From JAHEJX01 sp041605955 (GTDB taxonomy: Bacteria; Actinomycetota; Acidimicrobiia; Spongiisociales; UBA5794): a stretch of DNA of 34,799 nt. The stretch covers positions 1 to 34,799 of the forward strand of contig JBFIXI010000045.1 in NCBI GenBank assembly GCA_041605955.1, in the 5' to 3' direction. Of this stretch, positions 1-6,682 are shown piece after piece (position 1 is the first letter of the stretch; every line of letters starts with the position of its first letter). The notes below the pieces were generated by a model. It had not been told where the DNA came from. It was given only the letters and a program-made list of their open reading frames with translations, and did not search any database. The position numbers were made by a program, and so were the translations under genes.

Positions 1-417
1 ATGTCGTGCCCCAATGATGACGGTGTTGCCGTCGCTGCTCATCGCCACCGTGTAGCCGGACAGGTCGCCGGCGGCTTCGCCGTCGATATCGGTGCCCCGC
101 TGCGCCCACGCGGTGCCGGTCCAGTCATAGATACGGGCGTGACCCGCGTTGCTGCCGTTGCCGTCATTACTTCGTGCTCCAATGATGACGGTGTCGCCGT
201 CGCTGCTCATCGCCATCGACGACCAGCAGCAACTGGACAGATCGCCCGCGGCTTCGCCGTCGATGTCGGCGCCGACCTGCGTCCAGGTGGCTGCCCCCTC
301 CGCCACCCCGGGGGGACCTGTCGCGAGGACCGCCATCGTCATGAACACCGCCAGTGCCACTGACATCGAACGTCGCATCGGGCGCGCCCCCACACCCATC
401 AATCGCAAGAAACGCAT
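1..417 (-). CDS. Secreted FG-GAP (integrin-alpha-type) repeat protein, N-terminal part
   Basis: Read on the minus strand from an ATG at 417, the frame stays open to base 1, so only the first 139 residues are present. An AAGGAG ribosome site lies at 424-429, six bases before the ATG. The N-terminus is basic (RFLRLMGVGARPMRRS) followed by a hydrophobic stretch (VALAVFMTMAVLA), a likely signal peptide; the second in-frame Met (MRRSM) could also be the start. Two near-identical repeats follow: a WTQVGADIDGEAAGD / WAQRGTDIDGEAAGD stretch, then MSSDG(D/N)TVIIGA. This is the beta-propeller FG-GAP pattern seen in exported actinobacterial proteins. Role inferred: secreted or surface protein, ligand unknown. 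The plus-strand frame here is a shadow. Confidence 0.8.
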   Translation of the reverse strand, partial: MRFLRLMGVGARPMRRSMSVALAVFMTMAVLATGPPGVAEGAATWTQVGADIDGEAAGDLSSCCWSSMAMSSDGDTVIIGARSNDGNGSNAGHARIYDWTGTAWAQRGTDIDGEAAGDLSGYTVAMSSDGNTVIIGARH

Positions 418-883
418 TCTGCTCTCCTTCTCAAACGGAAAGAAGGAGATTGACCGATGGCAAGTTCCACCGGTCCAGGTTCCTTCGAGTCGACCCCCTC
501 ACCCACCGCCGAAGAACCTGAGCAGGAGCGGAGGGATTGGCTCGCACGAGAGTAGACCCCGATCTCTCGGCAGTCAACGGCAAAATGTTCGAGCCGTTCG
601 GGCTCTACAACACCCGTCGCGGCGAAGTGCGCCGTCCGGCACCTCGGGCGCTCCGGTCAGGCTTTCGGTGACGGACGGTTGCCACGATCACCTAGGAAGT
701 GATCTCAACCCGGCGGCGAGCCTCGACTAGGAGATGAGGCGCCCAGGTTTCACGCTACGATTCCTCCGAAACGCTCTCCACACAGTGTCTTGATAGGTTG
801 GACGATCGTATGCGTAGCTGCGCTGTGCTCAAGACGTCAGGTTCCTACGAGATCCCGAACCCCTTGAACCACAGCACATATAC
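418..883. other. Intergenic stretch without a confident gene
   Basis: No long ORF here reads like a conserved protein. Two weak candidates exist. At 457-555 (+) a 32-codon ORF starts MASSTGPGSFE after a good GAAGGAG site at 442-448. At 537-671 (+) an overlapping frame from a TTG contains RVDPDLSAVNGKMFEPFGL, which looks protein-like. They could be pieces of one small frameshifted gene, or chance. A short inverted repeat, GATCAC/GTGATC, lies near 685-703. No clear promoter for the following tRNA could be picked out. Confidence 0.35.
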
Positions 884-957
884 GCTGGCGTAGCTCAGAT
901 GGCCAGAGCAGCTGATTTGTAATCAGCAGGTCGCGGGTTCGAGTCCCGCCGCCAGCT
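884..957 (+). tRNA. tRNA-Thr (anticodon TGT)
   Basis: A 74-nt cloverleaf. Acceptor stem GCTGGCG/CGCCAGC, D stem GCTC/GAGC, anticodon stem GCTGA/TCAGC around the loop TTTGTAA (anticodon TGT), T stem GCGGG/CCCGC with loop TTCGAGT, discriminator T. The next bases are CCG, so a full CCA end is not encoded. All stems pair perfectly. Confidence 0.97.
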
Positions 958-986
958 CCGCAGCCGGGTGTGTCGCATGGCCGCCC

Positions 987-1008
987 TGTGCAGGAGGTGT
1001 GCAGGAGG
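987..1008 (+). repeat. Tandem 11-bp repeat carrying two Shine-Dalgarno-like boxes
   Basis: TGTGCAGGAGG occurs twice back to back. Each copy has a strong AGGAGG box, but no start codon sits at a usual distance: the GTG at 999 is too close to the first box and the GTG at 1026 is 17 bases after the second. It may be leader sequence of the DUF3263 gene or a replication-slippage duplication. Confidence 0.6.
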
Positions 1009-1109
1009 AAGATCTCCCCGCTGGCGTGTTATCGGCTCAGCCGCGCTCGGTTGCGGCGAGGCTCGCGAAATCCCCGATTGTGTCACTGCCCACTTATACG
1101 CTGGCGGCG

Positions 1110-1364
1110 ATGCTGAGCGACAGGGACAAGCGTATCCTCGAGTTCGAAGGGTCCTGGTGGCTATACCCGGGCCCAAAGGACCGTGCGATCCGGGAGTATC
1201 TGCAGATGAGTGCCAGCCGGTATTACCAGGCGCTGCGGCGGCTCATGGACGATCCCCGCGCCTTGGAGCATTCACCGCTGGCAGTGCGCCGGCTGTTGCG
1301 GCAGCGCTCCGAACGGCTCGAACAGATCGCAGCTCGCATCCGCGACGGCGACTCTGCGAGCTGA
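1110..1364 (+). CDS. DUF3263 family small protein
   Basis: An 84-residue protein beginning MLSDRDKRILEFEGSWW. The features S/T-DRD-x-x-ILxFE-xxWW, PGPK-x-x-AIRE, S-x-x-RYYQxLxxL and a late VRRLxxxR match DUF3263, a small helical family typical of Actinobacteria, of unknown function and possibly helix-turn-helix-like. The frame is open upstream to GTG at 1026 or 999, but the extra residues do not resemble the family, so I chose the ATG at 1110; it lacks a good ribosome site, so the start is uncertain. It ends one base before the GTG of the permease gene, so the two are probably cotranscribed. Confidence 0.8.
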   Translation: MLSDRDKRILEFEGSWWLYPGPKDRAIREYLQMSASRYYQALRRLMDDPRALEHSPLAVRRLLRQRSERLEQIAARIRDGDSAS

Positions 1365-1365
1365 C

Positions 1366-2760
1366 GTGACCTCGGATTCGGGGACCACGGAGTCGGGGAC
1401 CACTGGCGAGCCCACGCCGCCGGCATCGCAGGCGCCCGCGGGCAGCCCGGCGGCCCGCATCGATCTGTGGCAGATCGTCACCAAAGCGGGGATTGGCGCC
1501 TGGGCCATTGTTGGGGTGCTCGCCCTGATCTGGGCCGGGATCTGGGTGCTCGGCCGAACCCAGATCCTCATCGCGCCCGTCGTGCTGGCGGTGGCGCTCA
1601 TCTACGTGCTCAACCCGATCGTGCACCGGCTGGAGGATGCCGGCATCCCGCGGTTGCTCGGCGGCTTGGTCGCATTTGTGATACTGATCGGGGTGATCGT
1701 GCTGGTCGCCTTCTTGATTCTCCCCAGCCTGCGAGAGCAGGCGCAGTCGTTCAGCACCGACCTGCCCACCCTCTACGACCAGACCGTCGCCGATATCGAA
1801 GTGCTCCTGGACAACGTCGGGTTCTCCAACGTCGACCTCCCGGATTACGAGAAAGTCCAGGAGTTCATCAACGATCCCGACAACCAGGATCGGTTCATCT
1901 CGGCCATCACCGAGCGACTGGGCGCAGTGACGTCGGGAATCCTCGAAGCGATCCTGGTCTTCTTCATCGCCCCGGTCATCGCCTTCTACGTGCTCATCGA
2001 CCTACCGCGAATCCGCCGAGAAAGCGCGGAGCTGATCCCGGACAACCTGCGGGACGAGGTGATTCACGTCACTCGCAACCTCGGCCACGCCGTGGGTGGC
2101 TTCCTTCGGGGGCAGGTGCTGGTGGCGCTGATCGTGGGTCTGCTGATGAGCGTCGGCTTCGCCATCATTGGGCTGAAGTTCTGGTTGATCATTGGCATGA
2201 CTGCCGGGTTCCTCAACATCATCCCGTTCGTGGGGCCATGGGTCGGCGGGGTGCTCGGGGTGGCCGTGGGGCTGTTCGGCGGCGATGTCGGCACGGCGGT
2301 CTGGGCGGGGATCGTGGCGTTGGCCGTGCAGCAGATCGACAACAACTTCGTCAGCCCGACCGTGTTGCGAGCCACGGTGAGGTTGCACCCTGCGGTGGTG
2401 ATCCTGGTGCTGCTGCTCGGCGGGGCCATCGGAGGGCTATGGGGAGTCCTGCTGGCTGTGCCCGTGACAGCGTCGGTGAAGATCGTTGCCGGCCACCTGT
2501 GGCGGACTCGGGTGCTCGGGCAGTCCTGGGAGGAAGCGAGCGACGCGCTCCTACTCGAGGCCGACGAGCGGGGCACGCTGCTGCGCAAGATTCGCCGCGA
2601 TGCCGACTTCGCGTTCGATGATGACGACGACGATGTTGGCGCTCCCGACGGCGACCAGCAACGTGTTCCCCACGCTGGCAGAGGCGAGGGCGACGCTGCG
2701 CCGAGCGGCGGAAGACCGGGCCAACCAACGCGGGTAAATCCCCAACCCGACGACACTTAG
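1366..2760 (+). CDS. AI-2E/PerM family (UPF0118) membrane transporter
   Basis: A 464-residue membrane protein with a GTG start just after the preceding stop. The frame extends upstream to 1210 but overlaps the DUF3263 gene there, so the later start is preferred. An acidic/polar N-terminus (TSDSGTTESGTTGE) precedes hydrophobic helices arranged as in the AI-2E transporter family: an N-terminal helix pair, a long soluble loop (about residues 130-190), then a dense helix bundle with the GFLNIIPFVGPWVG segment and the QQIDNNFVSPTVL motif that are family hallmarks. The C-terminal tail is hydrophilic, with six Asp in a row and a Pro/Gly-rich end. Members export small molecules or ions; the substrate here is unknown. 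Confidence 0.85.
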   Translation: MTSDSGTTESGTTGEPTPPASQAPAGSPAARIDLWQIVTKAGIGAWAIVGVLALIWAGIWVLGRTQILIAPVVLAVALIYVLNPIVHRLEDAGIPRLLGGLVAFVILIGVIVLVAFLILPSLREQAQSFSTDLPTLYDQTVADIEVLLDNVGFSNVDLPDYEKVQEFINDPDNQDRFISAITERLGAVTSGILEAILVFFIAPVIAFYVLIDLPRIRRESAELIPDNLRDEVIHVTRNLGHAVGGFLRGQVLVALIVGLLMSVGFAIIGLKFWLIIGMTAGFLNIIPFVGPWVGGVLGVAVGLFGGDVGTAVWAGIVALAVQQIDNNFVSPTVLRATVRLHPAVVILVLLLGGAIGGLWGVLLAVPVTASVKIVAGHLWRTRVLGQSWEEASDALLLEADERGTLLRKIRRDADFAFDDDDDDVGAPDGDQQRVPHAGRGEGDAAPSGGRPGQPTRVNPQPDDT

Positions 2761-2765
2761 GCGCC

Positions 2766-3734
2766 GTGATCGACTTTGTCCTGGGTTTGGGACTGGCTGC
2801 GTTGATCGTCCGCGGATGGTTGCGCGGGCTGGTCAGAGAGGCCATCGGGTTGGCCGTGATCGTTGTCGGCATCTTCCTCGCGTTTCGCCTAGCCGGGCCG
2901 ATGGGGGCCGTGGTCTCCGGCATGTCTGGGGCCGGTGAGGACGCCGCTCGCATCGCCGGGGGGATCATCGTGTTTCTCCTGGTCTCGGTGGGCGGTGCGG
3001 TCGCCAGCTGGATCGTCCACAAAGGAGTGCGAGCGCTCCCCGGATTGACGACCGTCAACCGCCTCGGAGGAGCTGCATTCTCCGGTCTCGCCGGCTTGCT
3101 GGCAGCCACGCTGGTCGTCTCCGTGCTCACTCTGCTGCCGCTGCCGTCGGGGATGGCGGGGGCTCTCGACGGCTCGGCATTGGTCCGCGTGATGACCGAC
3201 GGCGATGGGCTGCCACAACGGCTGTTGGGCGTAGTGTCGTTCGATCGCGTGCTGGCCGCGGCACTCGAGCTTCACGAGGGGACGGGGGAGCATCGCCTGG
3301 TGGCGCCCGAACGCGGCCGCATCCCGATAGAGCCGGCCGAACCCGATGACCTGGCCCGACGGCCCAAAGCGGCCAACAAGATCGGGGAGCTCGTCAACGC
3401 TTCGCGAGTAGATGCCGATGCCGATCCACTGCCCCGTTCCGATGCCCTCGATCAGGTTGCGCTCGACCACGCCCAGGCGCTCTATCAACGGGGACGGCTC
3501 AGTCACAACAGCGGCGAGGGCGGCATCGGCTACCGACTGAGAGCGGCCGACATTCCCGTCGTGGCTTCCGGCGAGGCGGTGGCGTTGGCCCCGTCTCCGC
3601 GATCAGCGCACGAGATCATCGCCGCCGACAGAGTCGGACGGGCCGACTTGGCAGACCGCGCATATCGTCGGATGGGTGTCGCCGCGGTCAGGGGCCCGCT
3701 GGGATTGCTCGTCGTCGTGGTCTTCGCCGGCTAA
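2766..3734 (+). CDS. CvpA-family membrane protein fused to a CAP (SCP/PR-1) domain
   Basis: A 322-residue protein, GTG start five bases after the permease stop, so probably the same operon. Residues 1-125 form about four membrane segments of the CvpA (colicin V production) type, including RGWLRGLVREAIGL and the NRLGGAAFSGLAGLL stretch. After a linker (about 130-205), residues about 203-322 read as a CAP domain: LDQVALDHAQALYQRGRLSH, then GE, a SAHEII helix and a C-terminal strand ending VVVVFAG. The CAP cavity tetrad appears as H247, E251, E270 and H282. In the usual topology the CAP domain would be extracytoplasmic. Known CvpA proteins lack this domain; the role is inferred to be envelope-related. 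Confidence 0.75.
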   Translation: MIDFVLGLGLAALIVRGWLRGLVREAIGLAVIVVGIFLAFRLAGPMGAVVSGMSGAGEDAARIAGGIIVFLLVSVGGAVASWIVHKGVRALPGLTTVNRLGGAAFSGLAGLLAATLVVSVLTLLPLPSGMAGALDGSALVRVMTDGDGLPQRLLGVVSFDRVLAAALELHEGTGEHRLVAPERGRIPIEPAEPDDLARRPKAANKIGELVNASRVDADADPLPRSDALDQVALDHAQALYQRGRLSHNSGEGGIGYRLRAADIPVVASGEAVALAPSPRSAHEIIAADRVGRADLADRAYRRMGVAAVRGPLGLLVVVVFAG

Positions 3735-3738
3735 CGGT

Positions 3739-4581
3739 TCATCCGTCGGCGCGAGGCGGTCGCTCGGGAGGAGGCTCGCGGCGCGTCGTCTCACCGACCA
3801 CGGCCGAGTCGCCGTCCTGCGGCGCCGGTTCCGGCGACGCAGGCTGAGTGAAGTCGAGGGGCGCCGGGGGAGCTGTCGTGGCGCGCAGCGCATCTACCGA
3901 GGCATCCCGACGGTTACGCCGCAACAAGATGGCACCGATCGCCAAGACAGCCACGACGGTGATTCCGATCGGCAGCCACGGCACACCGTCACCCCCGAAT
4001 GACGACTCCGCCTCGATGTCGAGGGGATCGGTCAGCGATATCGCCCAACGCAGTCGGCCATCCGCCATGACCTCGTCGGCGTTGTGCCTGACGACATTGC
4101 CCGGAAGCTTGACGAAGATGTTGGCGGAGAATGCGCCGTCAGCCAGGCCGGCGGGGTCCAGCGGCAGGGACTCGACGTCGACCCCCCCTTGCTCGGTCAA
4201 CGCCGCGGCTTTGGCGATCAGCAGGGCACCCTCCTCGTCGACCGAGATCTCGAACCGTTCAAATGGTGCCTGGTCCTGGTTCTCCGCCACCAAGCGATCC
4301 AGCTCGGCGAGGTCGGTGAATGACTGCGTCGCCGAGAAATACGTCATCTCGCCATCGATCCGGGTCTCGGTGGGGGCACCGCCGCCCAGATCCAATCCCG
4401 AGAGCAGGTCATCTCCACCACCGAAGCTCTCCAGGAGGTTGCGCATCTCCTGATCCAACCCCAGCTCCGTGATCAGCGTGCCGGAGGCATCGGCGTTGAG
4501 CTCGATCGTCAGATTGGTCTCGAGTCGGCAAGCCGAAACCAGTACCACGAGGACGACCAACACCGGCCACATTCTTCGCAT
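3739..4581 (-). CDS. LppM-like membrane-anchored lipoprotein
   Basis: 280 residues from the ATG at 4581, which follows a GGAAGG box at nine bases. The N-terminus MRRMWPVLVVLVVLVSAC is a lipoprotein signal with a lipobox ending at Cys18. The ectodomain starts ETNLTIELNADASGTLITEL, as in the LppM/DUF3153 group of actinobacterial lipoproteins. A second hydrophobic segment (WLPIGITVVAVLAIGAILL) followed by RRNRRD lies near residue 215, so the protein would be held at both ends, with a Pro-rich cytoplasmic tail. It is convergent with the CvpA-CAP gene, four bases away, leaving no room for a terminator hairpin. Mycobacterial LppM is linked to phagosome modulation; that role cannot be assumed here. 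Confidence 0.75.
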   Translation of the reverse strand: MRRMWPVLVVLVVLVSACRLETNLTIELNADASGTLITELGLDQEMRNLLESFGGGDDLLSGLDLGGGAPTETRIDGEMTYFSATQSFTDLAELDRLVAENQDQAPFERFEISVDEEGALLIAKAAALTEQGGVDVESLPLDPAGLADGAFSANIFVKLPGNVVRHNADEVMADGRLRWAISLTDPLDIEAESSFGGDGVPWLPIGITVVAVLAIGAILLRRNRRDASVDALRATTAPPAPLDFTQPASPEPAPQDGDSAVVGETTRREPPPERPPRADG

Positions 4582-4639
4582 TTCGCACAACCTTCCGCCG
4601 ACCCTGCAGCAGGGACTCTATCCAGCTGCCGGCGCTGCG

Positions 4640-4674
4640 TTGGGAAATCGCGTACGGGGCGTAGGCTGGCGTGA
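4640..4674 (+). promoter_or_regulatory. Candidate leaderless promoter
   Basis: TTGGGA (4640-4645), a 16-bp spacer and TAGGCT (4662-4667) sit so that transcription would begin at about 4674, the A of the ATG of the next gene. No ribosome site is present before that ATG. Leaderless mRNAs with this geometry are common in Actinobacteria. Confidence 0.45.
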
Positions 4675-5453
4675 TGTCGCAGTCCGAGTATGCAGCCCGC
4701 TGTGCCGCCGTCCGCACCACGTTCGTGGCGGCATTTCCCGCCTATGTGAGGCGCAAGGTCGATGAGATAGCGCCAGGAGTCGATGTCGGCGAGGGGATTC
4801 GGCAGGGCGCCGCGTGGCTCGCCGGCGAGCTGCAACAGTGGGCCGGCCTCGCCGCCTCGGCCCAGGGGAGGGGTCCGCTGCAGATATTCCAGACGGCCAT
4901 CGCCTTTCCTACGGCGGCGCTGGGCACCGCCGGTGTACGCAGCGCCAGCCGCGATGCCACTGCCGAGAGTGCGCTGCCTGGAGACGAGTACGGGCTGGCT
5001 CCAGCCTCATCGCGTGAGATAGGCGAAGAGGCGTTTCGGGCTCATGTTGCCTGGGGTGTCGCCCGGGCCAGAGAGATGGCTGAGATGGTGCCGGCGGCGC
5101 CGTCGTCCGCCGAGCCGGTCGTGGCCGTCGTCACGATGGATCAAGGCGATCGGGGCGCAGTGCAGCACACCGCCGCCGCCCGCGGCTTGACGGCGATCGC
5201 GTGGCGCAATCCGGGCGCAATCGAAGCCGGGCTCGAGAGCGCGCCGCCGAAGTGGGCTGTGGTCGACATGAGCCATCGAGCTGCCGAGGAGGCAGTCCGG
5301 CTCCTGGCAACTGCCGGGGTGATGGTGGCGGTTTACGGTTCCGAGCCCGACGACATTGCGACCGCCCGTTGGATGTCGCTGGGCGCGTCCACCGTGATCC
5401 CGCGGCGCCGTCTCGTCACCGTGCTCGAAGCCTGGCTGCCCCTTCAGGCCTGA
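4674..5453 (+). CDS. Unrecognised protein with a receiver-like C-terminal half
   Basis: 259 residues from the ATG at 4674 (a GTG three bases earlier is possible). I do not recognise the family. Residues 1-135 look helical and Ala-rich with no membrane segment. From about residue 145 the sequence alternates strand and helix (VVAVVTMD, LTAIAWRN, KWAVVDMS, VMVAVYGS, STVIPRRR), as in a response-regulator receiver or similar Rossmann-like fold, including the ARWMSLGASTVIPR step that resembles the end of receiver domains. The usual acidic pocket and phosphorylated Asp are not clear, so it may be a pseudo-receiver. It diverges from the lipoprotein gene (92 bp between) and its last 10 bp overlap the end of the convergent EamA gene. 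Confidence 0.6.
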   Translation: MSQSEYAARCAAVRTTFVAAFPAYVRRKVDEIAPGVDVGEGIRQGAAWLAGELQQWAGLAASAQGRGPLQIFQTAIAFPTAALGTAGVRSASRDATAESALPGDEYGLAPASSREIGEEAFRAHVAWGVARAREMAEMVPAAPSSAEPVVAVVTMDQGDRGAVQHTAAARGLTAIAWRNPGAIEAGLESAPPKWAVVDMSHRAAEEAVRLLATAGVMVAVYGSEPDDIATARWMSLGASTVIPRRRLVTVLEAWLPLQA

Positions 5454-6370
5454 GGATTATTCGACACCGTGCCGATCCGAGCCGGCGGCGCCGCGTGCGC
5501 TCTGCGCAGGCGCGCTTCGCGGCGGATCGTTTCGGCCAGCGCCGCCAGCACGATGACGATGCCGGCTGTCTGCCAACCGCCCGCCGGCTCGGCGAGCACC
5601 AGCGCCGCCCCAACAGTCGATAGCACGGGAATGCCGAGCGTCAACAACGACGTCACCGACAGCTTGACCCTGGTGTGCGCCCAGTTCATCAGGAAGTGCC
5701 CCGTCGCCGGGATCAGCATCAGCAAGGCGAGGCCCGGCCAATGCTGTCTTGCGGGCACTGCCAGTCCGGCGTCGATGGCGGCGAGGGGCAGCAAGATGAT
5801 GGTCCCAACGATCCACACCGCGGTCTGGAACTCGAATGCCGGGACGTCGTAGCGGGCATCCTTGGCCAAGATGTAATAAGCGGCGAACAACAACATGGCG
5901 AGAAACGCCAGAACGTCGCCGCGCGGGCTCCAGATGGGTTGGGCGGCCGATCCGAAAACCACCAGGGCAACCCCTAGCAGCGCTACTGCGGCCAAACCCA
6001 CCAGCCGCACGGTCACCCGCTCACCGAAGCGGCGCAGTCCCACGAAGAGGATCACGACAGGTTGCAGCGCCCCAATCACCGTTGTGTTCGCCACCGTTGT
6101 CGCTTTGATGGCGATGAAGAACAGCGCGATCTCGAGGCTGATCGCAATCCCGGCCGGCGCGCTGCGGCGGAAGTGTCGCCAAGTGAGCTTGCGGCCGGCG
6201 CCGAGCAGGATCAGCCAGTAAATGACGGCAGTCGCGGCGATCCGCCAGAATGCGATTTGCGAGCCGGCGAGGTCGATGCGGCGCACAATGATGTTTCCTG
6301 TGGCCCAGAAGACGATGGCGGTGATGGCCGCAGCGAGGCCGGCACGACTGCTCAATTGTGGTGACCTCAC
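5444..6370 (-). CDS. EamA/DMT-family permease
   Basis: About 308 residues with ten hydrophobic segments in two EamA halves, the usual drug/metabolite transporter size. Features include FWATGNIIVRR in TM1, ANTTVIGALQPVVILFVG in the first half and the mirrored SVTSLLTLGIPVLSTVGAALVLAEPAGGWQTAGIVIVLAA in the second. The frame stays open upstream through the tRNA-Arg gene, so the start must be inside it: the GTG at 6370 is used here, and a TTG at 6355 with a GAGGT box upstream is equally possible. Family members export or import small metabolites; nothing here shows the substrate. It lies immediately downstream of tRNA-Arg on the same strand. Confidence 0.85.
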   Translation of the reverse strand: MRSPQLSSRAGLAAAITAIVFWATGNIIVRRIDLAGSQIAFWRIAATAVIYWLILLGAGRKLTWRHFRRSAPAGIAISLEIALFFIAIKATTVANTTVIGALQPVVILFVGLRRFGERVTVRLVGLAAVALLGVALVVFGSAAQPIWSPRGDVLAFLAMLLFAAYYILAKDARYDVPAFEFQTAVWIVGTIILLPLAAIDAGLAVPARQHWPGLALLMLIPATGHFLMNWAHTRVKLSVTSLLTLGIPVLSTVGAALVLAEPAGGWQTAGIVIVLAALAETIRREARLRRAHAAPPARIGTVSNNPQA

Positions 6371-6385
6371 TACTTCGGGTGAACG

Positions 6386-6458
6386 TGCCCCAGGCAGGAT
6401 TCGAACCTGCGACACCCGGTTTAGGAAACCGGTGCTCTATCCCCTGAGCTACTGGGGC
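6386..6458 (-). tRNA. tRNA-Arg (anticodon CCT)
   Basis: 73 nt on the minus strand. Acceptor GCCCCAG/CTGGGGC, D stem GCTC/GAGC, anticodon stem CCGGT/ACCGG around TTCCTAA (anticodon CCT, reading AGG), T stem GCAGG/CCTGC with loop TTCGAAT, discriminator A. All stems are complete. Confidence 0.97.
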
Positions 6459-6542
6459 GGGGGAGCGTGGAAACGCTTGCGGGCCAACGAATCATCTTCT
6501 CAGGCCAGGTGGAGAATCATAGGCAGCCGGTGGATCCACCCT

Positions 6543-6577
6543 CTCTTCTCCACGAACCCACGACCTTCGGAGAAGAG
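6543..6577. repeat. 9-bp inverted repeat
   Basis: CTCTTCTCC (6543-6551) and GGAGAAGAG (6569-6577) are perfect inverted copies separated by 17 bp. The right arm lies in the anticodon-loop region of the tRNA-like sequence. The left arm lies just where tRNA similarity stops. Confidence 0.8.
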
Positions 6578-6608
6578 TCCGCTGCTCTGCCGATTGAGCT
6601 GCAGGCCC
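6553..6608 (-). pseudogene. Decayed tRNA-Lys(CTT)-like sequence
   Basis: On the minus strand from 6608 the bases read like the first three quarters of a tRNA: an acceptor-like GGGCCTG, D arm GCTCAATCGGCAGAGC, then AGCGGACTCTT, CCGAAGGTCGTGGGTTCG. The match to a tRNA-Lys with anticodon CTT is good up to the T loop. However, position 8 is C instead of T, the anticodon loop is damaged (CTCTTCTCC where CTCTTAATCC is expected), and after GGTTCG the T stem and acceptor 3' strand are missing, replaced by the inverted-repeat arm. It should not fold as a working tRNA. Likely a remnant of duplication or recombination. Confidence 0.55.
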
Positions 6609-6635
6609 GGCGTAAGGGTAGGGAGCATGGCTGCA

Positions 6636-6653
6636 TGATCGGCCGGCCGATCA
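6636..6653. repeat. 18-bp perfect palindrome (possible terminator stem)
   Basis: TGATCGGCCGGCCGATCA is fully self-complementary and sits 30 bp beyond the stop of the minus-strand hydrolase. As RNA it could form a 7-bp stem with a CCGG loop, but no T-run follows on the minus strand, so intrinsic termination is doubtful. It may be a protein-binding site. Confidence 0.5.
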
Positions 6654-6682
6654 GAGCCGAGTGAGCCTCGCCCTTGGCCGGA

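Larger units (their letters stand above)
6459..6682. other. Palindrome-rich intergenic region upstream of tRNA-Arg
   Basis: No ORF here looks real. The stretch holds a perfect 12-bp palindrome GGTGGATCCACC (6529-6540), a 9-bp inverted repeat (6543-6577), a decayed tRNA-like sequence (6553-6608) and an 18-bp palindrome (6636-6653). The first three lie between the hydrolase stop and the tRNA-Arg gene, both on the minus strand. Confidence 0.7.

Noticed and set aside
1..363. Plus-strand ORF at the left edge
   Set aside because: Its sequence is low in complexity and mirrors the minus-strand FG-GAP gene, which has a signal peptide, a ribosome site and recognisable repeats.
806..822. GTATGC half-site before tRNA-Thr
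   Set aside because: It resembles half of the 17-bp GntR motif, but the other half is absent and the gene is a tRNA.
879..1106. Repeated TATACGCTGGCG at 879-890 and 1095-1106
   Set aside because: The first copy is the edge of tRNA-Thr and the second is before the DUF3263 start. Only 12 bp match and there is no sign of an attachment site or integrase.
1467..2621. Long plus-strand ORF of 384 codons
   Set aside because: It is an alternate frame of the AI-2E-family permease gene, rich in Arg, Pro and Gly with no family features.
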